A stretch of DNA of 22,571 nt from Clostridiaceae bacterium (GCA_016292575.1 JAEDIH010000014.1:1-22571); one strand, 5' to 3'. Shown: positions 7,323 through 14,323, numbered from the stretch's first letter. Program-made: numbers and translations. Notes: a model not told the origin generated them from the letters alone.

Positions 7323-8202
7323 TCTGACCGGGAGCGGGAACCCAGCCGCACTTGTCGCAGCGATAGCCGGCAGGCTGCTGAACGGGAGCGGCATAAGCTG
7401 CCGGTGCGCCGTATTGAGCCTGAGGTGCGCCGTACTGAGCCTGAGGTGCGCCGTAAGGAGCCTGGGGTGAGCCGTAAGGAGCCTGGGGTGAGCCGTAAGG
7501 AGCCTGGGGTGAGCCGTAAGGAGCCTGGGGTGCGCCGTACTGAGCCTGAGGTGCTCCGTAAGGAGCCTGAGCGGCGTATGCAGCCTGCGGTGCTCCGTAA
7601 GCGGCCGTACCCTGTCTCATGAGAGCCGCGCAAAGCTCGTTGCCAACACGTTCATATTCGCGGTAAAGCTCCGTATAGCGGCTGTCCGGACGGTTGGAGG
7701 GGTTGAGTGAGAACCTTATTTGGGAGAACCATGGCGAATTGACGTTGATAACAACGAAGAATTCATATCTGTACTCATAACGGGCAGGAGTATATGACCT
7801 TGTGTTGCCCTCTTCGTCCTCGTAATAAAGCTCGTCTCTGTCCTCTTCAATGTCAAGATTGCAGGAGGTGACCTGATTGAGTCCGATGATATCCGGATTT
7901 TCGCTCTTCCAGTTGCTCATTCTTGTAACGATGAACGTTCCGGCCATATCGTCAATATAGACCTTCATGTTCTCGCCGAATGTCCGGGTGGGGCGGAAGG
8001 AATCAAGCCGGTGCTCGTTTTCCTCACGGTATGCAAGCTGTTCCTTGATGTCCGCAACGGTTGACTGTTTTCTTTCGCTGAAGAACGGAGAAAGCTTTTT
8101 TGCGCAGTCCTTGCAGAGGTTTCCGTCCTCAAGCTTTCTGTTTCCAAGAAGGCCTATTTTTTCACCGCATACATCGCAGTATTTTTTGTCAAAAAGTCCC
8201 AT
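7264..8202 (-). CDS. DUF4428 zinc-ribbon protein with YGAPQAP repeats
   Basis: The 312-aa product has no signal peptide. The N-terminal zinc ribbon (Cys 9/12 and 30/33, in the form YCDVCGEKIGLLGNRKL) matches the DUF4428 family. It is followed by a mixed alpha/beta domain (about 75-190) with SCNLDIEEDRDELYY and FFVVINVNSPWF. Residues 201-275 are a low-complexity tract of seven-residue YGAPQAP-type repeats, and a second zinc ribbon closes the protein (Cys 282/285 and 299/302). This last ribbon, RCDKCGW...KFCPQCGDPFD, closely resembles the end of the upstream SPFH protein, suggesting duplication or a shared partner. The ATG has AAAGGAG eight bases upstream and lies 21 bases after the SPFH gene, so the two are co-transcribed. 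Function unknown; probably a cytoplasmic adaptor of the envelope cluster. Confidence 0.8.
   Translation of the reverse strand: MGLFDKKYCDVCGEKIGLLGNRKLEDGNLCKDCAKKLSPFFSERKQSTVADIKEQLAYREENEHRLDSFRPTRTFGENMKVYIDDMAGTFIVTRMSNWKSENPDIIGLNQVTSCNLDIEEDRDELYYEDEEGNTRSYTPARYEYRYEFFVVINVNSPWFSQIRFSLNPSNRPDSRYTELYREYERVGNELCAALMRQGTAAYGAPQAAYAAQAPYGAPQAQYGAPQAPYGSPQAPYGSPQAPYGSPQAPYGAPQAQYGAPQAQYGAPAAYAAPVQQPAGYRCDKCGWVPAPGQNVPKFCPQCGDPFDRSDLV
7403..7580. repeat. 21-bp tandem repeat tract
   Basis: A 21-bp unit (plus strand GCCTGGGGTGAGCCGTAAGG plus one base) is repeated in tandem inside the DUF4428 gene. Central copies are nearly identical and outer copies diverge (CTGAGGTGCGCCGTACTG and similar). 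The unit length is a multiple of three, so copy-number changes keep the frame and only alter the number of YGAPQAP units. Confidence 0.85.
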
Positions 8203-8223
8203 AATAACAACTCCTTTGTGGTT

Positions 8224-9657
8224 TTATTTAATATCGTTATCATCAAATCGATCGCCGCATTCCGGGCAGAATTTTGGCGGATTTTTCGGATCCTCAGGTT
8301 CCCAGCCGCATTTGTCGCAGCGGTAAAGGGGAGCACCCTCAGGTTTCTTTGCGCCGCAGTTCTGGCAGAACCTGCCTTTGTTGACCGCACCGCACGAACA
8401 GGTCCAGCCGTCTGCTTCGGCAGGCTTTTTTGAACCGCATTCCGGGCAGAAATTGCCGTTGACGGTTGCGCCGCAGGAACATTTCCACGAATCGGCGGCA
8501 GGCTGAGGCGCAGGCTTTTTGCTGCCGCATTCCGGGCAGAAGTTGCCGCTGACAGTTGCGCCGCAGGAGCACTTCCAGGCGTTCGGGTTGGCTGCGGGAG
8601 CCGCCTGCTGTTGAGCTTGCTGTTGAGCCTGCTGTTGTTGCAAACCCACGTTATAGAGGCTCTGCGCAGCGCCGAATCCGCCCTGTCCGCCCATGCCGAC
8701 CATACCCATGCCCATGAAGCCCGTCATTGCGCCGGCAGAATTTCCGGCGGCGTCTCTCATCGAATCCGCCGTGGCGTTCGTCATGGCTCCGGCCATCATG
8801 AACGGATTTGTGCTGACATTTGCCGCGTCCTCAAGCTCATTGATCTTCTTCATGTCCGCTTCGGTCAGGGTTATCGGGTTGAGCGCTATTTTTCCGACGG
8901 AAATACCTCTGTTTTCAATCCACTCCTGTCTGAGCGTCTCGTTCATGGCTTTTTTGAGCTCGTTTGCCTTGCCGGGTATCTGAGCCGGTCGAAGCTCCTG
9001 TTCGGCGAGAGCGGCGAGGGCGGGCTGCAAAGCGTCAATGAACTCGGTTTTGAGCTGATCGTCAATCTGCTCTCTTGTGAACTCGGTTTCAACATTGCCG
9101 CAAAGCCTTGTGTAGAAAAGCAGCGGATCCGTGATAACGTATGTATAAACGCCGTTGCAGCGAACTTGAACGGTTCTGCTGATTCCGATGCGCTTATTGA
9201 CAACCTCAAACATGATCGGATTTGCGGTTCCGAACTTGTTGCCGATGATCTCCTTTGTGTTGAAGTAGTAAATGCGCTGATCATTTCCGGTGTAGCCGCC
9301 ATAGGTGAAGCGCTTTCCGATTGTTCTGAATGTCTGCTTAATGCTTTCCCCGAAAGAACCGGAAAAGATGCTCGGCTCTGTTGAGGTGTCATAGGTGAAT
9401 ACACCCGGCTCGGCGCAGAATTCAACAACCTTGCCCTGCTCAACGATGATCATGCACTGGCCGTCCGCAACGGCAATTCCGCTGCCGTTGGAGATAATGT
9501 TGTCGCTTCCTTTGTTGTTGGAGGAACGCGAGCTGACTCTCTTTTCTCCTTTGCGCATGAGTACGTCGTTCGGAAGCGAATCACAATAGAAATAATCTTT
9601 CCATTGATCGGCAAGAACGCCGCCGACGGCACCGGCCGCCGCTTTGATAAGTCCCAT
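8224..9657 (-). CDS. SPFH-domain protein with C-terminal zinc ribbons (YdjI-like)
   Basis: The 477-aa product starts with MGLIKAAAGAVGGVLADQWKD-like residues, the usual beginning of the family annotated as 'virion core protein' or SPFH (stomatin/flotillin-like). The SPFH region covers about 20-275, including DGQCMIIVEQGKVVEF and the long helix before RGISVGKIALNPITLTEADM. A Gly/Met/Gln-rich linker (about 300-355) leads to three CSCGA...FCxxCG zinc ribbons and a final RCDKCGW...KFCPECGDRFD ribbon. There is no transmembrane helix, so it is probably a peripheral membrane scaffold. B. subtilis YdjI, of the same family, is brought to the membrane by YdjG/YdjH, whose homologues lie downstream here. 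AAAGGAG precedes the ATG by nine bases, 41 bases after the receiver-like gene. Confidence 0.88.
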   Translation of the reverse strand: MGLIKAAAGAVGGVLADQWKDYFYCDSLPNDVLMRKGEKRVSSRSSNNKGSDNIISNGSGIAVADGQCMIIVEQGKVVEFCAEPGVFTYDTSTEPSIFSGSFGESIKQTFRTIGKRFTYGGYTGNDQRIYYFNTKEIIGNKFGTANPIMFEVVNKRIGISRTVQVRCNGVYTYVITDPLLFYTRLCGNVETEFTREQIDDQLKTEFIDALQPALAALAEQELRPAQIPGKANELKKAMNETLRQEWIENRGISVGKIALNPITLTEADMKKINELEDAANVSTNPFMMAGAMTNATADSMRDAAGNSAGAMTGFMGMGMVGMGGQGGFGAAQSLYNVGLQQQQAQQQAQQQAAPAANPNAWKCSCGATVSGNFCPECGSKKPAPQPAADSWKCSCGATVNGNFCPECGSKKPAEADGWTCSCGAVNKGRFCQNCGAKKPEGAPLYRCDKCGWEPEDPKNPPKFCPECGDRFDDNDIK

Positions 9658-9698
9658 AGTTAAAACTCCTTTAGCTTTGATATTCGGTTTAATTCTTT

Positions 9699-10082
9699 TT
9701 AAAGTGCGTCAATAACAGCCGAAAGGTATGTAGGTGAGACAGATGCGTATATAAAGTTATCAACAAGACCGTCCTTTTTTGCCTGCCTGACCTTTGCGGC
9801 GAGTGCTTCGTCCGCCTTTTCGTCAACAAGAAAAACGAGTTTGCAGCCCGGCGCATTGGCTCTGATTTTTTCGCAAAGCCCGAGCCGTTCCTCAAGACGC
9901 CATGGGGTATAGCCTTTGACCTCCATGATAACCGCATAAGCACCGCTTGATTTGCAAAGCGCAGCGGCATCGTTCGGGCTTTCGGTTCGTCTCGGTTCAA
10001 AATCCATCTCACCGTCTGTCAGTGCCTTCGAAATTGCGTCCGCAAAGAGTGTGCATTGCATATCAAGCACAATTCTTCGCAT
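9699..10082 (-). CDS. Stand-alone degenerate receiver-domain protein
   Basis: The 127-aa product is a single CheY-like alpha/beta fold: strand RRIVLDM, strand AYAVIMEV, strand KLVFLVD, with helices between. There is no output domain. Key phosphorylation residues look lost: the position of the phosphoacceptor Asp is Glu54 in VIMEV, the acidic pair near residue 8 is reduced, and no conserved Thr/Ser or Lys is seen after strands 4 and 5. It therefore probably signals without phosphorylation. The start at 10082 is set by GGAAGG seven bases upstream; an earlier ATG at 10115 has no such site. It is the first gene of the SPFH cluster and follows the response-regulator gene, so it may link the sensor to the cluster. 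Confidence 0.72.
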   Translation of the reverse strand: MRRIVLDMQCTLFADAISKALTDGEMDFEPRRTESPNDAAALCKSSGAYAVIMEVKGYTPWRLEERLGLCEKIRANAPGCKLVFLVDEKADEALAAKVRQAKKDGLVDNFIYASVSPTYLSAVIDAL

Positions 10083-10117
10083 GATCTCACCTTCCTTTCT
10101 GCCATGACATATCATTT

Positions 10118-10180
10118 TGCACCCAGATTATACCTGCTTTTTGAATTCTGCACCCTATACAATGGTACAGGTTTGTGCAA
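10118..10180 (-). promoter_or_regulatory. Promoter of the envelope cluster with GGGTGCA repeats
   Basis: On the minus strand a perfect -10 TATAAT lies at 10132-10127. With a 17-base spacer the -35 position (10155-10150) reads GGGTGC, not TTGACA. The heptamer GGGTGCA occurs twice in direct orientation, over the -35 position (10155-10149) and near the transcription start (10124-10118), 31 bases apart. An opposing TTGCAC lies upstream (10180-10175). The lack of a -35 box fits a regulated promoter; the heptamers are candidate regulator sites, perhaps for the neighbouring NarL-type protein. Confidence 0.5.
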
Positions 10181-10185
10181 TTTTT

Positions 10186-10219
10186 AAGGGGCTGTTCTGA
10201 AAACGCAGAACAGCCCCTT
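10186..10219 (-). terminator. Perfect 14-bp hairpin after the response-regulator gene
   Basis: AAGGGGCTGTTCTG (10186-10199) and CAGAACAGCCCCTT (10206-10219) are perfectly complementary with a six-base loop. It lies 39 bases past the response-regulator stop codon and just upstream of the next promoter, so it probably ends or stabilises the sensor-operon transcript. No T-run follows on the minus strand (AAAAATTGC instead), so a classical intrinsic terminator is not certain. Confidence 0.55.
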
Positions 10220-10257
10220 GCAGGTAGTGATTGAATATTAAGGAAGCGGTATCTTTA

Positions 10258-10884
10258 TTACTCGGCAAGATCCGCAATAAATTTTGCGTCGCTGACGGCG
10301 AGCGCAAGCTGAAGCTTGTTTTTAAAATTGGTTTTTTGCAGCATATTTGTCACATGGTATTTGACCGTTGTTACCTCGATGCCCATATCCTCGGCAATAT
10401 GGCTGTATGAAAGACCGCGCACAAGGTGGCGCAGAACAACAAGCTCGGTTTTTGTAAATTCCGTGCTCTTTGCCGTTCCTATCGTCACCTCCGGAGGGGA
10501 GTCGGGAAAAATATGCTCGCCCGAAACGGTGCGCCGAACAATGTCCATCAGTGTTGCCTCATCGGTGTCTTTATACCAGAGACTGTCCGCACCGAGCTTT
10601 TTTGCCTTTTTCAAAACATCATAGTCAACAAGGGAAGTAACTATCACCGTTTTTATCTGCGGAAATTTCTGCTTGATTTTTGCTGCGGCAGAAAGACCGT
10701 TTTCCCTGTGTTCGGTCTGAACGTCCATCAGAATGAGGTCAACCTTGATTTCGCCGCAGAGTTCAAGGGCGCGACCCGCTCCGGCAACGGAGGAAACCAC
10801 GCGGTAGCCCGGCTCCTTTTCAATGTAGTTTTCCAGCAGGGAACGGATCATCTTCTGATCCTCAACTATCATCACGTTAATCAT
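10258..10884 (-). CDS. NarL/LuxR-family response regulator
   Basis: The 208-aa product is a two-domain transcription factor. The receiver domain (about 2-120) has the acidic pair E8/D9, phosphoacceptor Asp54 in LILMDV, a Thr/Ser at 83-84 (VTS) and Lys105. The LuxR-type helix-turn-helix (about 142-200) contains FTKTELVVLRHLVRGLSYSHIA and the recognition helix TTVKYHVTNMLQKTNFKNK. It binds DNA when phosphorylated. The start at 10884 has GGGAGG six bases upstream and overlaps the kinase stop codon (ATGA), so the two are translationally coupled. An earlier in-frame start at 10917 lies within the kinase gene. It is the cognate partner of the PAS kinase, and the adjacent envelope cluster is its most likely target. 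Confidence 0.92.
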   Translation of the reverse strand: MINVMIVEDQKMIRSLLENYIEKEPGYRVVSSVAGAGRALELCGEIKVDLILMDVQTEHRENGLSAAAKIKQKFPQIKTVIVTSLVDYDVLKKAKKLGADSLWYKDTDEATLMDIVRRTVSGEHIFPDSPPEVTIGTAKSTEFTKTELVVLRHLVRGLSYSHIAEDMGIEVTTVKYHVTNMLQKTNFKNKLQLALAVSDAKFIADLAE

Positions 10885-11831
10885 ACTTTTCCTCCCGTGC
10901 GGCGGAGTGTTACGCAAAGCTCAAAGAACGGAAAGCTTTTTATCTCCATTGTGCCGCCGCTTTTTTCAATGCGCCGTCTCAGTGCGGAAAGTCCGCCGCC
11001 CTCGATAACCTCACCCTCGGGTGGGGCGCCGTTGTTTGTAATCTTCAGTATATGATTTCCGTCCTCCACGGACGAAAAAGCAAAAACCTTGTTTCCGCCG
11101 GCGTGGCGAACGCAGTTTGTAACACATTCGCGCACGGCAAGGGTAAAAATTCTGCGTGCGGCTCTGTCCGTCGGAAAGTCTCCGCCTGTAATAACGCTCA
11201 CCCCGAGTGCCGCCGCCCGTTCCTTTGCGTATTCAAGGTCATCGGTTTCATCGGGCATATTGTTTGCATGGTACAAAAGTTCAATGGATCTTTCCCAGAT
11301 TGAGGCACTGGAGCGGATCTCCTCAAGGCTTGCGTCACTAAGGAGTGCCTTCCTTGCGGAAAGGATACTGTGACCGATGTCGTCGTGGACGTGCATCTTC
11401 ATTGAAAGAATTTCCTCCTCGCGGACAATGCCGGCCATATTGTCATAAAGCTGTTTTGCGCGGCGGTTTGCGTTTTCAAGGCGTTCGTTTTCCTCTTTCA
11501 GCTCTTTTTGCCTTGAGGCAAGCTCGGAAACATCGGAAAAGGTTGCCTGAGTGAAGCGGTTATTTCTGCCGTCGGTAATCTGTTTTTCCTCATACCTCAG
11601 AATAACGTTGCCGGGAAAGCGGAAAAGGGTGTTTTTTTCGTCAAGCACACTAACGCAGTCCGGAGGGGAAAGGAGAGCCGCACGCAGCTCCCGGAGCGTT
11701 TGAAAGCCTCCGTCAAGCAGAACGCAGCCGATGGAGAGCATCTGCTTGTTAATAAGTCTGATAAGACCGCGGGAATCGAAAAAGCAAATGCCTATCGGAA
11801 GATTGTCAAAGCTTTCCTTGATAATATTCAC
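10881..11831 (-). CDS. PAS-domain sensor histidine kinase
   Basis: The 316-aa product has no transmembrane segment. An N-terminal PAS-like domain (about 1-105, starting SFDNLPIGICFFDSRGLIRLIN) is followed by a coiled coil (about 103-140). The dimerisation helix contains the phosphoacceptor His149 in HVHDDIGHSI, an H-box of the HisKA_3/NarX type that pairs with NarL-like regulators. The ATPase domain shows an N-box (ECVTNCVRHAGG, 235-246) and a G-box (GGGLSALRRRI, 278-288). The start is GTG, overlapping the stop of the membrane sensor gene (GTGA); no other start fits. It probably receives its signal from that membrane protein. Confidence 0.88.
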   Translation of the reverse strand: MNIIKESFDNLPIGICFFDSRGLIRLINKQMLSIGCVLLDGGFQTLRELRAALLSPPDCVSVLDEKNTLFRFPGNVILRYEEKQITDGRNNRFTQATFSDVSELASRQKELKEENERLENANRRAKQLYDNMAGIVREEEILSMKMHVHDDIGHSILSARKALLSDASLEEIRSSASIWERSIELLYHANNMPDETDDLEYAKERAAALGVSVITGGDFPTDRAARRIFTLAVRECVTNCVRHAGGNKVFAFSSVEDGNHILKITNNGAPPEGEVIEGGGLSALRRRIEKSGGTMEIKSFPFFELCVTLRRTGGKV

Positions 11832-13492
11832 CGGTCGTCACCGTCCTTCCTGCACTTTGCGGAAAGATAGATAAGCCCGTCGTCGTCGCGCTGAACAAAA
11901 AGAGCCGGAAAACTCTCTTTGAGGCAAAACAGGTTCTCTTTGCAGGAAGCGCAGATATTAATGGAAATGAGGTCAGCGTCCTCTCCGACAAAAATCAGCA
12001 GCGAATTGAGCGAGTCAAGGCTTTTTTCAATCACAGCCTCAAAAAGGTCATAGATGAAGTTTGCGTTCTGTGCGCAAAGCGGATTTTCAAGGCTCAGCAC
12101 TGCGCGGCAGTCGGCATTGCACAGTTTCAGGTTTGCCGCCGTTTCATTGAGGCAAAGGCGCAGTTCTCCGACTGAAACGCTTTTCTTTTGGTTTTCAACA
12201 AAAACCAGGTTGCTTTTCCTCTTGATATATGTTCCGACGGCAACAATTTTTCCGAGCAGACGCTGCGCGGTCTTTCGGTCATCGGTTCCTTTCAGCTCAA
12301 GCAGCAGACTGCGCAGCAGAGCCACCTGAGAGGCAGTCTCCTTTTCAACAAGATCATAGAGCCGGTTTTTTTCCGTAATTTGCAGCCAACGGGCCTTTTG
12401 CTCGCTTTCGGCCTTGAGAATGTCGCCCGTATCCCGAAGCTCCTCCTGAGTAAGCTCAAGCTCGCTTATAACCTTTGTAAGCTCAGAGATATCCTCCTGC
12501 CAGAAAACGTAGCCCTTGCGCAGCTTGCTGCTTTTGAGCAGAGTTCCGCTGTCAAGGCGGAGAGGTGCGGTGCTTGCGTTTTTCAGCGTCTCTTTGGAAA
12601 AGCTGCGGGCAAGAGCGGAGGAAAAACGCAGTTTAAAGCTTTCGTCCGTTATCTGAGCCTTTATTTCCGACACGGAGAAAAGGGATTCGTAGCCCGTGTT
12701 TGACTGAATAAGACCGCAGCCAATGCAGCTTTCAAAAACGGCCACCGTCAAGAGGCTTACGGACACAGTGATATCGCCGAAAATCAGCCAGAACCAGTAT
12801 GATTTCATCGTGTAAAGATATCCGTAAATCAGCATCAGAGACAGAGGAACAATCGGAAGCCAGAGGAAGACCCTGCTTTTCGGCAGGCGGCATTTTAAAA
12901 TCATTATTACAAGCGCACAGGCGGAGCAAAGAGCCACCCAGACCGCTATTGTGTAGTAGCCTGCGGCATAGGAGCAGTTTTCGTCCGAAAAGACCGAACC
13001 TTCGGGAAACGAAAAGACAAATTGATGCAGGTCGTTTGTAATGACCGAAAAAAAGAGCAGGGCGGAAGGAATATACAAAAGCTTGGTGAGACCCGGCAGA
13101 CGGAAGTTTTCGCTTTTTCCGAGCGAGAGGGCAACAAAAACCGCCATCAGCGGAATGAAAAGCATCGGCAGATAGTAAAGGTACCATAAATAGCGCTGAG
13201 CGGTAGCACCGGTAACAAAATGGTATTTCACCGTTCTGATAATGAGCCAGAAAATGATAAGCCCGGAGATTGACAGGAGATACCTTTTGGTCTGAGCATG
13301 AATAATTCTGAAGCGAATTGAAAGCCCCCATGCAACCATGAGTAAAATATATATTGCGCTGCGCAGAATACCGAGGGTGATTGTAGCGTTGTAGGAGGTA
13401 TATCTGCCGAAATAGCGCAATGACATGGCGGCGGCGATGAGAAAAACGACTGCCGCGCCGATAAGAATGTCTTTCTTTTCGAGCTTTTTCAT
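11828..13492 (-). CDS. Multi-pass membrane sensor with degenerate kinase-like domain
   Basis: The 554-aa product has about eight hydrophobic helices in its first 255 residues and an external loop containing NDLHQFVFSFPEGS. This resembles the N-terminal 7TM region of clostridial histidine kinases (HisKA_7TM type). A cytoplasmic part follows: a PAS-like segment (about 265-335), a coiled coil (about 335-380), a helical pair starting LVEKETASQVALLRSLLLEL, and a last domain of about 120 residues in the place of an ATPase. I see no phosphoacceptor His in the helical pair and no clear N- or G-box, so it is probably a pseudokinase or signal-input subunit for the soluble kinase downstream, to which it is coupled by overlapping codons. 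The ATG at 13492 follows GGGGTGA by six bases and is the first gene of the operon. Confidence 0.78.
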   Translation of the reverse strand: MKKLEKKDILIGAAVVFLIAAAMSLRYFGRYTSYNATITLGILRSAIYILLMVAWGLSIRFRIIHAQTKRYLLSISGLIIFWLIIRTVKYHFVTGATAQRYLWYLYYLPMLFIPLMAVFVALSLGKSENFRLPGLTKLLYIPSALLFFSVITNDLHQFVFSFPEGSVFSDENCSYAAGYYTIAVWVALCSACALVIMILKCRLPKSRVFLWLPIVPLSLMLIYGYLYTMKSYWFWLIFGDITVSVSLLTVAVFESCIGCGLIQSNTGYESLFSVSEIKAQITDESFKLRFSSALARSFSKETLKNASTAPLRLDSGTLLKSSKLRKGYVFWQEDISELTKVISELELTQEELRDTGDILKAESEQKARWLQITEKNRLYDLVEKETASQVALLRSLLLELKGTDDRKTAQRLLGKIVAVGTYIKRKSNLVFVENQKKSVSVGELRLCLNETAANLKLCNADCRAVLSLENPLCAQNANFIYDLFEAVIEKSLDSLNSLLIFVGEDADLISINICASCKENLFCLKESFPALFVQRDDDGLIYLSAKCRKDGDDR

Positions 13493-13530
13493 TGCTGTTC
13501 ACCCCGATCCGGCTCCTCAGCCTTTGTCAA

Positions 13531-13559
13531 AGTATAGCATATTCCACGCCTTTTTTCAA
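13531..13559 (-). promoter_or_regulatory. Promoter of the sensor operon
   Basis: On the minus strand TTGAAA (13559-13554) and TATACT (13536-13531) are separated by 17 bases, close to the housekeeping-sigma consensus. The start point would be near 13524, giving a leader of about 30 bases before the ATG at 13492. Confidence 0.72.
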
Positions 13560-13651
13560 CGGGAAGCGTCTGCGCCGCGCACGGGCGGGACTTTTTTGCG
13601 CAAAAGACCGTCTTATTTAACCGCCGCGCCGAACATTATTTCAAAAAAGGC

Positions 13652-13680
13652 TTGATATTTGAAGAAAGGTGTGGTATTAT
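13652..13680 (+). promoter_or_regulatory. Promoter of the rimP-infB operon
   Basis: TTGATA (13652-13657) and TATTAT (13675-13680) are separated by 17 bases. An overlapping TATAAT starts three bases later. It diverges from the sensor-operon promoter, with about 90 bases between them holding no other clear feature. Confidence 0.75.
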
Positions 13681-13704
13681 AATCAAGGTAGAATTGTGAA
13701 CCTT

Positions 13705-13729
13705 AGAGTGGGCTTTTGAAGTCCGCTCT
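13705..13729 (+). promoter_or_regulatory. rimP-leader-like RNA hairpin
   Basis: AGAGTGGGCTT (13705-13715) pairs with AAGTCCGCTCT (13719-13729) over a three-base loop, 11 pairs including two G-T pairs, starting about 18 bases after the expected transcription start. It is followed by TATTTGTTGCCC. A hairpin with the AGAGTGGG arm upstream of rimP is a described Firmicutes RNA motif (rimP leader). Position and sequence match my memory of it; I cannot search Rfam. Confidence 0.6.
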
Positions 13730-13781
13730 TATTTGTTGCCCTTTGAGGGCGGCAGACGGTTCAGCTTGGAGGTATTGCAAA

Positions 13782-14252
13782 ATGGCAAAGGACTCGAACA
13801 CCGTTTCGGCGGTGCGCGCAATCGCCGAGCCTATAGCACAGCGGCTCGGGCTTGAAATTTGGGATATCCGCTTCCTTAAAGAGGGAACGGGCTGGTTTTT
13901 GAGGATTTTTATTGACAAGGACGGCGGCGTCGGTATTGATGACTGCGTTGAAATGAGCCGCGCACTGAACGCTCCTTTGGACGAGGCGGATTTGATTGAG
14001 CAGGCGTACTGCCTTGAGGTCAGCTCCCCCGGGGTTGAGCGCCAGCTTTTGCGCGACGAGCATTTTCAAAAGTACCTCGGCGCCCCGGTAAAGCTCAAAA
14101 CCATTCGCCCTGTTGACGGAAAGCGCGAGTTTTCCGGCGTGCTTGAAGGCTACGACAACGGTCTTGCAACCGTCCGCCTTGAGGACGGAAGCGGTCTTTC
14201 CCTTTCCAAAAAGGAAGCCGCATGGATTAAGCTTGACGATTTCAGCTTTTGA
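13782..14252 (+). CDS. rimP: Ribosome maturation factor RimP
   Basis: The 156-aa cytoplasmic protein binds the 30S subunit and helps its assembly. The N-terminal alpha/beta domain (about 10-85) includes LGLEIWDIRFLKEGTGWFLRIFID and the family signature AYCLEVSSPGVERQL (about 82-97). The SH3-like C-terminal domain includes FSGVLEGYDNG. The ATG at 13782 has GGAGG nine bases upstream; an earlier ATG at 13716 lies in the leader hairpin. It is the first gene of the operon, in the usual place before nusA. A 12-base duplication sits exactly at its stop codon. Confidence 0.96.
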   Translation: MAKDSNTVSAVRAIAEPIAQRLGLEIWDIRFLKEGTGWFLRIFIDKDGGVGIDDCVEMSRALNAPLDEADLIEQAYCLEVSSPGVERQLLRDEHFQKYLGAPVKLKTIRPVDGKREFSGVLEGYDNGLATVRLEDGSGLSLSKKEAAWIKLDDFSF

Positions 14253-14272
14253 GCACACCTTTGAGCACACCT
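14249..14272 (+). repeat. 12-bp tandem duplication at the rimP stop
   Basis: TTGAGCACACCT is present twice in tandem (14249-14260 and 14261-14272). The first copy contains the rimP TGA. The duplication lengthens the rimP-nusA gap by 12 bases and has no coding effect. Confidence 0.85.
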
Positions 14273-14323
14273 TTAACAGCAGCACTAAAATGTAACAACT
14301 TCTGAAAGGATTGATTATAAAAA

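Noticed and set aside
7403..7580. Possible CRISPR array
   Set aside because: The repeats are contiguous 21-bp units without unique spacers and encode a YGAPQAP tract in frame.
8611..9384. 257-codon plus-strand open frame
   Set aside because: It is antisense to the SPFH gene, with no family signature and no Shine-Dalgarno. The SPFH protein on the other strand is clearly real.
12732..13502. 256-codon minus-strand open frame
   Set aside because: It is in a different frame of the membrane sensor gene, rich in Arg/Ser/His with no hydrophobic helices. The sensor frame has the membrane pattern and overlapping operon structure.
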